Assembly (NCBI GenBank): GCA_905236295.1
Contig: CAJOQF010000270.1
Span: 1 to 5,177, forward strand
Source: an uncultured Eubacterium sp.
Lineage (GTDB): Bacteria; Bacillota; Clostridia; Lachnospirales; Lachnospiraceae
Length of the DNA: 5,177 nucleotides
Reading direction: 5' to 3'
Position 1 is the first letter of the stretch; every line of letters starts with the position of its first letter. Below, piece by piece: positions 1-4,393 of the stretch. The notes beneath the pieces were generated by a model. It had not been told where the DNA came from. It did no database searches and worked only from the letters and a program-made list of their open reading frames with translations. A program made the translations under genes and the position numbers.

Positions 1-1565
1 GGCTTCTCACCCTCAAATACGGAGACGCCATTTCATCTTATCTGAATACAAAATATTCGGTTATCGCCATAGGAAGGGTTATGACCTGCGTGCTCGGAAT
101 GGTGGTCAGGCGAGAACGTGAGATCCGCGATTTTGTAAAGACGCCGTTCTACAGAGTGATTCTAAACGGAAAACTTTTTGGTGAGACGATAGAGGGCGAG
201 TGGAAGGCGGTCGAGGGCTCGGAGTATTTCGAATCACCCCTGCTCTACAAGGAGAACGGGTTTAAAAAGGAGGAGGACGCCAAGGCACTGATCGCGGAGC
301 AGATGTCGCTCCCGGACTCGGTTGGAGAAAACCCGGTTCCTGAGCCTGTCGAAGGAACAAGTCTTTCGGCGACAATAGAAAAAATCGAGCGAAAGACCGA
401 AAAGAAAAATCCACCCCTCCTCTACAACCTTGCCGAGCTTCAGAACCAGTGTTCCAGGTTTTTCAAGATAAGTCCGGACGAGACACTTAATATCGTCCAG
501 TCGCTGTATGAGAAAAAGCTTGTGACCTATCCGAGAACCGACGCGAGAGTACTCTCAAGCGCGGTCGCAAAGGAGATCACAAAGAATTTAAAGGGGCTTG
601 CCGGAATAAACATGATGGCTCCGTTTGTAAACTACATTTTGGAGGAGGGACGCTACAAGGGGCTTGAAAAGACAAAATATGTAAATGACAAGCAGATAAC
701 AGACCACTATGCGATCATTCCCACGGGAGCCGGTCTGTATGAGATGAAAAAACTAAAGGATATCGAGCTTAAGGTCTATGAGACCATAGTGCGAAGATTT
801 ATCGCAATATTCTATCCGCCTGCCGTCTACAAAAAGATATCACTCACGCTAGCAATAGGAGATGAGAGATACTTTTCAAATTTCAAGGTGCTTGAGCAGG
901 CAGGATTTTTTGAGGTGATGGATTACACCTTCAAAAAGAAGGACTCAAATGCCGAGGCAGGTAACGATTCCGAGGGTGAGAATAAAGACAACCCTGACGA
1001 GGAAGATGAAAAGAGTGTTAAGGCGGATTTCATCGAAAAGCTTTCGGGATTGAAAAAAGGTGATGAGGTCGCAGTCAATGATCTCTATATCAAAGAGGGA
1101 GAGACCTCGCCTCCGAAGCGTTACAATTCAGGATCGCTGATCCTTGCAATGGAGAATGCAGGACAGCTGATAGAGGATGAGAGCCTTCGCGAGGAGATCA
1201 AGGGAAGCGGTATCGGTACCAGTGCGACCCGAGCCGAGATACTTAAAAAACTCGGTGACAAGAAGTACTTAAAGACAAATAAAAAGACACAGATAGTTAC
1301 TCCGACCTTGCTTGGTGAGATGATACATGATGTGGTCGCCTCGTCGATAGCATCCCTGCTTGACCCGAAACTTACCGCCAGCTGGGAGAAAGGGCTTTCG
1401 ATGGTTGCCGGCGGAGAGATCACCGGTGACGAGTACATGGAAAAGCTTGAGGGATTTATTAAGAGAAGGACAGCAGGAGTGATGGCTTTGCGAAACCGTG
1501 GACAGTTGAGACAGTATTTTGATTATGCCGCAAAATACTACAAGAAAGATAAGTGCGGTCATTGA
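1..1565 (+). CDS. topB: DNA topoisomerase III (type IA), C-terminal 520 residues, 5' truncated by window edge
   Basis: This enzyme relaxes and decatenates DNA by breaking and passing single strands. The reading frame is open from base 3 (bases 1-2 end a previous codon), so the ATG at 81 is internal: the type IA motif around it, IGRVMTCVLGMVVRREREI (GRVQT-type), begins before that Met. The catalytic Tyr is seen in LVTYPRTDARVLSS, codon 528-530, residue 176 of the visible part. The conserved GIGTSATRAEIL motif lies at about 1209-1244, preceded by SPPKRYNSGSLILAMENAGQ. The Toprim domain, expected at the N-terminus, lies outside the window; about 170-200 residues are missing if the protein is near the usual 700 or so. 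There is no C-terminal four-cysteine zinc module. Two oddities are an insert reading PVPEPVEG, encoded by a REP-like repeat, and an acidic low-complexity linker at about 948-1016. The stop TGA (1563-1565) is part of a second repeat copy. Identification is firm. Confidence 0.95.
   Translation, partial: LLTLKYGDAISSYLNTKYSVIAIGRVMTCVLGMVVRREREIRDFVKTPFYRVILNGKLFGETIEGEWKAVEGSEYFESPLLYKENGFKKEEDAKALIAEQMSLPDSVGENPVPEPVEGTSLSATIEKIERKTEKKNPPLLYNLAELQNQCSRFFKISPDETLNIVQSLYEKKLVTYPRTDARVLSSAVAKEITKNLKGLAGINMMAPFVNYILEEGRYKGLEKTKYVNDKQITDHYAIIPTGAGLYEMKKLKDIELKVYETIVRRFIAIFYPPAVYKKISLTLAIGDERYFSNFKVLEQAGFFEVMDYTFKKKDSNAEAGNDSEGENKDNPDEEDEKSVKADFIEKLSGLKKGDEVAVNDLYIKEGETSPPKRYNSGSLILAMENAGQLIEDESLREEIKGSGIGTSATRAEILKKLGDKKYLKTNKKTQIVTPTLLGEMIHDVVASSIASLLDPKLTASWEKGLSMVAGGEITGDEYMEKLEGFIKRRTAGVMALRNRGQLRQYFDYAAKYYKKDKCGH
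336..358 (+). repeat. REP-like 23-base hairpin element, copy 1, inside topB
   Basis: Six-base arms GTTCCT (336-341) and AGGAAC (353-358) are perfect complements around the 11-base loop GAGCCTGTCGA (342-352). The loop and neighbouring bases (14 identical bases, 341-354) recur at 1563-1576. Read in the topB frame the element encodes VPEPVEG, in the stretch between the conserved helical part of TopB and the NPPLLYNLAELQ motif. From memory, the core TTCGACAGGCTCA (reverse strand) is a widespread dispersed palindrome in many bacterial genomes, and peptide strings such as EPVEG in translated ORFs come from it. That recollection was not checked here. Confidence 0.75.
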
Positions 1566-1580
1566 GCCTGTCGAAGTGAC
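1558..1580 (+). repeat. REP-like 23-base hairpin element, copy 2, at the topB stop
   Basis: It has the same geometry as copy 1: arms GTCATT (1558-1563) and AGTGAC (1575-1580) enclose the identical loop GAGCCTGTCGA (1564-1574). One stem pair is T·G, the others Watson-Crick. Relative to copy 1, two pairs have changed on both sides (T-A to C-G, C-G to A-T) and one has become a wobble, so pairing is kept although the sequence changed. The topB stop codon TGA (1563-1565) lies in the element. The hairpin ends five bases before the AGGAGG (1586-1591) of the next gene, so it could affect translation of that gene. Confidence 0.75.
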
Positions 1581-1596
1581 AGTATAGGAGGAAAAT

Positions 1597-2259
1597 ATGG
1601 ACAAGATAAAAAATGAGGATCTGTTTAACCTCGAAGAGACAATAGCGGCAGATCTTATAAAAAAATATGACTACCCGTGGGAAGTGCTCCCGCATATCAG
1701 CGATTACATAAAGGAGCTGGGGGAGACCCTCGATGAGGAAAAATACTACAGAAAGGGTGCGGATGTATGGATAGCGAAAAACGCGACCATTTTCGACACA
1801 GCATATATCAAGGGACCGTGTATCATAGGCGAGAATGCTGAGGTAAGACAGTGCGCTTTCATCCGCGGCAATGCGATCGTCGGAGAGAACTGCGTAGTCG
1901 GAAATTCGACTGAGTTAAAGAACGTTATACTCTTTAACAATGTTCAGGTTCCGCATTACAATTATGTCGGCGATTCGATTCTGGGATACAGGGCTCACAT
2001 GGGAGCAGGCTCAATCACATCAAATGTAAAGTCAGATAAGACCCTTGTGGTAATAAAGGGCGAGGACAAATACGAGACCGGACTAAAGAAGGTCGGAGCA
2101 ATCCTTGGAGACGGGGTTGAGGTCGGATGCAACTCGGTTTTAAACCCGGGAACTATCGTTGGAAGGAATTCAAATATCTATCCTCTTTCTCCGGTCAGAG
2201 GAGTGGTTAAGGAGAACTGCATTTACAAAAGTTCTGATGAAATAGTGGATAAAAGATAA
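1597..2259 (+). CDS. GlmU-like left-handed beta-helix acyltransferase-type protein (220 aa)
   Basis: The start ATG follows AGGAGG (1586-1591) by five bases. Residues 1-55 form a mostly helical N-terminal segment containing a YPWEVLPHISDYIKEL stretch. Residues 56-210 carry hexapeptide repeats typical of left-handed beta-helix transferases (IIGENAEV, IVGENCVVGN, ILGDGVEVGCNSVL). The block VGNSTELKNVILFNN, then VPHYNYVGDSILGYRAHMGAG, parallels the C-terminal acetyltransferase domain of GlmU (VGNFVEIK, GHLTYLGDA, NIGAGTITCN). His120 matches the GlmU catalytic histidine. The N-terminal uridylyltransferase domain of GlmU and its G-rich nucleotide loop are absent, so any enzyme activity would be acyl transfer only. 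Homologues are often labelled UDP-N-acetylglucosamine diphosphorylase, which this architecture does not support. The gap to topB is 31 bases with no terminator seen, so co-transcription is likely. The substrate is unknown; a role in cell-wall sugar or nucleotide-sugar metabolism is an inference. Confidence 0.8.
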   Translation: MDKIKNEDLFNLEETIAADLIKKYDYPWEVLPHISDYIKELGETLDEEKYYRKGADVWIAKNATIFDTAYIKGPCIIGENAEVRQCAFIRGNAIVGENCVVGNSTELKNVILFNNVQVPHYNYVGDSILGYRAHMGAGSITSNVKSDKTLVVIKGEDKYETGLKKVGAILGDGVEVGCNSVLNPGTIVGRNSNIYPLSPVRGVVKENCIYKSSDEIVDKR

Positions 2260-2274
2260 AAAATATGAGATAAT
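2246..2274 (+). promoter_or_regulatory. Candidate sigma-A promoter for the scaffold/GGGtGRT genes
   Basis: The -35-like TGGATA (2246-2251, four of six bases match TTGACA) lies 17 bases before GATAAT (2269-2274, five of six match TATAAT). TGA immediately precedes the -10, giving an extended -10 element, which can compensate for a weak -35. Transcription would begin near 2281, leaving a short leader that carries the ribosome binding site. It overlaps the end of the upstream gene. The evidence is pattern only, and read-through from topB remains possible. Confidence 0.4.
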
Positions 2275-2288
2275 CGTTTTAATTTATT

Positions 2289-2296
2289 AAAGGAGG
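2289..2296 (+). promoter_or_regulatory. Ribosome binding site that fixes the scaffold gene start
   Basis: AAAGGAGG (2289-2296) is a strong Shine-Dalgarno sequence. It lies eight bases before ATG 2305 but only two bases before the in-frame GTG at 2299, which is too close for initiation. ATG 2305 is therefore the better start. Confidence 0.8.
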
Positions 2297-2304
2297 TAGT
2301 GGCG

Positions 2305-2997
2305 ATGATCTACACACAGGAAGTTGAGCACATGTGCCCTGTTGCCAAGGGTGCAAAGCATGACCCGGCGCCTATCCCGGAGGAGGGCAAATGGGTACAT
2401 TCAAAAAAGATTGAGGACATTTCAGGATTTACGCATGGCGTAGGCTGGTGTGCACCTCAACAGGGAGCATGTAAGCTTTCGTTAAATGTCAAAGACGGTA
2501 TTATTGAGGAAGCTTTGGTAGAGACTATAGGATGCTCCGGAATGACACATTCGGCAGCAATGGCAGCCGAGATATTGCAGGGCAAGACTATTCTTGAGGC
2601 ATTGAATACAGATCTCGTTTGCGATGCTATAAACACAGCTATGAGGGAGCTCTTCCTCCAGATAGTATACGGAAGAACCCAGTCTGCATTCTCTGACGAC
2701 GGATTGGCTATAGGAGCAGGTCTCGAGGATCTCGGAAAGGGACTTCGCTCTCAGGTCGGCACAATGTACGGCACGAGAGAGAAGGGCGTTCGTTACCTTG
2801 AGATGGCTGAAGGATATGTAACAGGACTTGCGCTTGATGAGGATGACGAGGTTATCGGATATCAGTTCGTAAGCCTTGGAAAGATGACTGACTTTATTAA
2901 GAACGGGGATGACCCGAATACAGCGTGGGAGAAGGCGAAGGGAGAATATGGCCGTGTCGCCGATGCTGCGAAAATTATCGATCCGAGGAAGGAATAA
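2305..2997 (+). CDS. IscU/NifU-N-like iron-sulfur cluster assembly scaffold-type protein (230 aa)
   Basis: The central part resembles the IscU/NifU N-terminal scaffold fold, on which Fe-S clusters are built before transfer to target proteins. The segment KLSLNVKDGIIEEALVETIG followed by CSGMTHSAAMAAEILQGKT (about residues 57-95) parallels the IscU pattern KL-VKDGII...FGCGAAIASSSMATELIKGKT. Cys77 corresponds to the second IscU cluster cysteine. The first cysteine is shifted: Cys49 and Cys55 occur in GWCAPQQGACKL, while the usual Cys-Gly-Asp is absent. No obvious equivalent of the third cysteine follows; Cys106 lies in a helix-like region. Extra parts not in simple IscU are an N-terminal segment with Cys11 and about 100 C-terminal residues with EKGVRYLEMAEGYVTGLALDEDDEVIGYQF. 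No cysteine-desulfurase gene is nearby. The partner is probably the GGGtGRT protein 164 bases downstream. The family call is good, but actual scaffold activity is unproven. Confidence 0.8.
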   Translation: MIYTQEVEHMCPVAKGAKHDPAPIPEEGKWVHSKKIEDISGFTHGVGWCAPQQGACKLSLNVKDGIIEEALVETIGCSGMTHSAAMAAEILQGKTILEALNTDLVCDAINTAMRELFLQIVYGRTQSAFSDDGLAIGAGLEDLGKGLRSQVGTMYGTREKGVRYLEMAEGYVTGLALDEDDEVIGYQFVSLGKMTDFIKNGDDPNTAWEKAKGEYGRVADAAKIIDPRKE

Positions 2998-3066
2998 TAG
3001 ACTGATGGCGGGACTCGGAGGCTACGGTCACTCAGAGATTATTCCTTTAAACAGGTGGCGATAATT
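2973..3066 (+). repeat. Nested inverted repeats spanning the scaffold stop and the intergenic gap
   Basis: The inner pair is AAGGAATAAT (2989-2998) with ATTATTCCTT (3038-3047), a perfect 10-bp complement around 39 bases. The outer pair is AATTATCG (2973-2980) with CGATAATT (3059-3066), a perfect 8-bp complement. Both can form at once, giving one large branched structure that begins in the last codons of the scaffold gene. CTGA (3002-3005) and TCAG (3032-3035) could pair inside the loop. No T-run follows, so it is not a standard terminator. It may stabilise or process the mRNA between the two genes. The role is inferred. Confidence 0.45.
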
Positions 3067-3077
3067 CCCTTGCATGG

Positions 3078-3130
3078 CTCCGCATAAAAAAGTGGAGGGG
3101 CGGCGTAAGCCACATGAATTCTAAGTCATG
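3078..3130 (+). other. Two small hairpins in the GGGtGRT leader
   Basis: CTCCGC (3078-3083) can pair with GTGGAG (3092-3097), with one G·T pair, around the A-rich loop ATAAAAAA. CATGA (3113-3117) pairs with TCATG (3126-3130) around eight bases. GTGG (3092-3095) could instead pair with CCAC (3110-3113), so mutually exclusive folds are possible. These sit 17-85 bases before the GGGtGRT Shine-Dalgarno (AGGAG, 3148-3152). No known riboswitch class was recognised. The stems are short and could be chance. Confidence 0.3.
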
Positions 3131-3161
3131 ATAAATAATAATACGAGAGGAGAATATAGAT

Positions 3162-4172
3162 ATGGCACTTTTTGAGTCGTATGAAAGACGCATTCCTCAG
3201 ATAGAGGCAGTCCTTAAAGAGTATGGGATTGCGAGCCTTGAGGAGGCAGAGAAAATTACAAAAGATGCTGGTCTCAATGTCTATGACCAGATTAAAGGCA
3301 TACAGCCTATATGTTTTGAGAATGCTTGCTGGGCATACACAGTCGGCGCAGCGATCGCAATAAAGAAAAACTGCCGCAAAGCGAGCGAGGCAGCAGCAGC
3401 AATAGGAGAGGGACTTCAGGCATTCTGTATCCCCGGCTCGGTTGCAGATCACAGAAAGGTTGGTCTCGGACACGGAAACCTTGGCAAGATGCTTCTCGAG
3501 GAGGAGAACGAGTGCTTCTGCTTCCTTGCCGGACATGAGTCATTTGCCGCAGCTGAGGGAGCTATCGGTATCGCCGAGAAGGCAAACAAAGTCAGAAAGA
3601 AACCGCTTCGAGTTGTATTGAACGGTCTCGGAAAAGACGCTGCACAGATCATTTCGCGTATCAACGGATTTACTTTCGTCGAGACAAAGATGGACTACAA
3701 AGCAGGAAAGGTCAATGTGGTATACGAGAAGGCATACTCAAACGGTCCTCGTGCGCAGGTTAAGTGCTACGGCGCAGACGACGTTACCGAGGGTGTTGCA
3801 ATTATGCATCTTGAGAATGTGGGAATCTCCATCACAGGTAATTCCACCAACCCGACCCGCTTCCAGCACCCGGTTGCAGGCACATACAAAAAAGAGTGCA
3901 TCGAGCAGGGCAAGAAGTACTTCTCGGTTGCATCAGGCGGCGGTACAGGACGTACCCTCCATCCGGACAACATGGCAGCAGGTCCGGCTTCCTACGGAAT
4001 GACCGACACAATGGGACGTATGCATTCTGACGCTCAGTTTGCAGGTTCATCTTCGGTTCCGGCTCACGTTGAGATGATGGGACTTATCGGAGCAGGAAAC
4101 AACCCGATGGTCGGCATGACCGTAAGTGTGGCAGTGGCCGTAGAGGAAGCTGCCAATGCAGGTAAATTCTAG
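3162..4172 (+). CDS. GGGtGRT-family protein, function unknown (336 aa)
   Basis: The hallmark motif GGGTGRT is at residues 259-265, within SVASGGGTGRTLHPDN. This names the family, whose biochemical role I do not know. The start ATG lies nine bases after AGGAG (3148-3152). Other conspicuous parts are a helical N-terminus (residues 5-35), a Cys pair (Cys51, Cys56) in PICFENACWAYTVGAA, a His/Gly stretch VADHRKVGLGHGNLGKMLL (about 95-112), Cys118/Cys120 in ECFCFLAGHESFAAAEGA, and RVVLNGLGKDAAQIISRI (about 150-167), which looks Rossmann-like. The C-terminal third is rich in His/Asp/Glu candidates for metal or cofactor binding (His267, Asp269, His288, Asp290, His302, Glu304) and ends with VGMTVSVAVAVEEAAN. 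There is no signal peptide or clear membrane segment, so it is probably cytoplasmic. It lies downstream of the IscU-like gene and ends before a terminator, so the two probably form one unit. A link to Fe-S or redox chemistry is inferred from the neighbour only. Confidence 0.9.
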   Translation: MALFESYERRIPQIEAVLKEYGIASLEEAEKITKDAGLNVYDQIKGIQPICFENACWAYTVGAAIAIKKNCRKASEAAAAIGEGLQAFCIPGSVADHRKVGLGHGNLGKMLLEEENECFCFLAGHESFAAAEGAIGIAEKANKVRKKPLRVVLNGLGKDAAQIISRINGFTFVETKMDYKAGKVNVVYEKAYSNGPRAQVKCYGADDVTEGVAIMHLENVGISITGNSTNPTRFQHPVAGTYKKECIEQGKKYFSVASGGGTGRTLHPDNMAAGPASYGMTDTMGRMHSDAQFAGSSSVPAHVEMMGLIGAGNNPMVGMTVSVAVAVEEAANAGKF

Positions 4173-4221
4173 GATTTTGGGCAGGAATTGCACATAAAAA
4201 AATACAATATGTCAGTAATTG

Positions 4222-4252
4222 GGCAATCAGCATATACGCTGGTTGCCTTTTT
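4222..4252 (+). terminator. Intrinsic (rho-independent) terminator after the GGGtGRT gene
   Basis: GGCAATCAGC (4222-4231) pairs with GCTGGTTGCC (4238-4247) over ten bases with a single T·G pair, around loop ATATAC. Five T residues (4248-4252) follow directly. It begins 50 bases after the stop codon and separates the scaffold/GGGtGRT unit from the transporter gene. Confidence 0.9.
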
Positions 4253-4281
4253 ATATCGTCAAAACAGATCATGGCAATGCC

Positions 4282-4320
4282 TTGTTAGACAATTCTGCTA
4301 TTTTGTCCAAATAAAACAAA
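4282..4320 (+). promoter_or_regulatory. TTGT/ACAA half-site cluster, possible operator upstream of the transporter promoter
   Basis: TTGT-TAG-ACAA (4282-4292) is a small dyad. GACAA (4288-4292) and TTGTC (4303-4307) form a second dyad with ten bases between. TTTGT (4302-4306) and ACAAA (4316-4320) form a third. The cluster abuts the -35 box, a normal location for an activator or repressor site. The protein that would bind is unknown; the half-sites recall Rex-type TTGT...ACAA operators but do not match that consensus well. AT-rich sequence makes chance dyads common. Confidence 0.25.
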
Positions 4321-4349
4321 TTGACACACAGCTTTTGTAGTGATATTAT
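4321..4349 (+). promoter_or_regulatory. Strong sigma-A promoter for the AtoE-family transporter
   Basis: The perfect -35 TTGACA (4321-4326) lies 17 bases before TATTAT (4344-4349, five of six match TATAAT). TGA (4341-4343) provides an extended -10. Transcription should begin near 4356, leaving a leader of about 38 bases. It lies 69 bases after the terminator of the preceding unit, so the transporter has its own promoter. Confidence 0.85.
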
Positions 4350-4380
4350 AAATAATGTCTAAAAAATCTATAAAATTAAA

Positions 4381-4386
4381 AGGAGG
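4381..4386 (+). promoter_or_regulatory. Ribosome binding site that fixes the transporter start
   Basis: AGGAGG (4381-4386) is seven bases before ATG 4394. An in-frame ATG at 4388 is only one base after the site and is therefore unlikely to be used. Confidence 0.8.
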
Positions 4387-4393
4387 GATGGAC

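Noticed and set aside
81..83. ATG at 81 as the start of topB
   Set aside because: The frame is open upstream to base 3 and encodes conserved type IA sequence (SVIAIGR) directly before this Met, so the gene begins outside the window.
2299..2301. GTG start for the scaffold gene
   Set aside because: It is only two bases after the Shine-Dalgarno; ATG 2305 has normal eight-base spacing.
3037..3065. Internal promoter ending in GATAAT (3060-3065) for the GGGtGRT gene
   Set aside because: The hexamer 17 bases upstream, GATTAT (3037-3042), does not resemble TTGACA and no extended -10 TG is present.
3038..3066. Terminator between the scaffold and GGGtGRT genes
   Set aside because: The long-range stem has a 39-base loop and no T-run after the 3' arm, so it lacks the form of an intrinsic terminator.
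3126..3536. 136-codon ORF on the minus strand
   Set aside because: It lies opposite the well-supported GGGtGRT gene, has no convincing ribosome binding site or recognisable domain, and reads as a Cys/Leu-rich shadow translation.
4388..4390. ATG start for the transporter gene
   Set aside because: It is one base after AGGAGG; ATG 4394 in the same frame has normal spacing.
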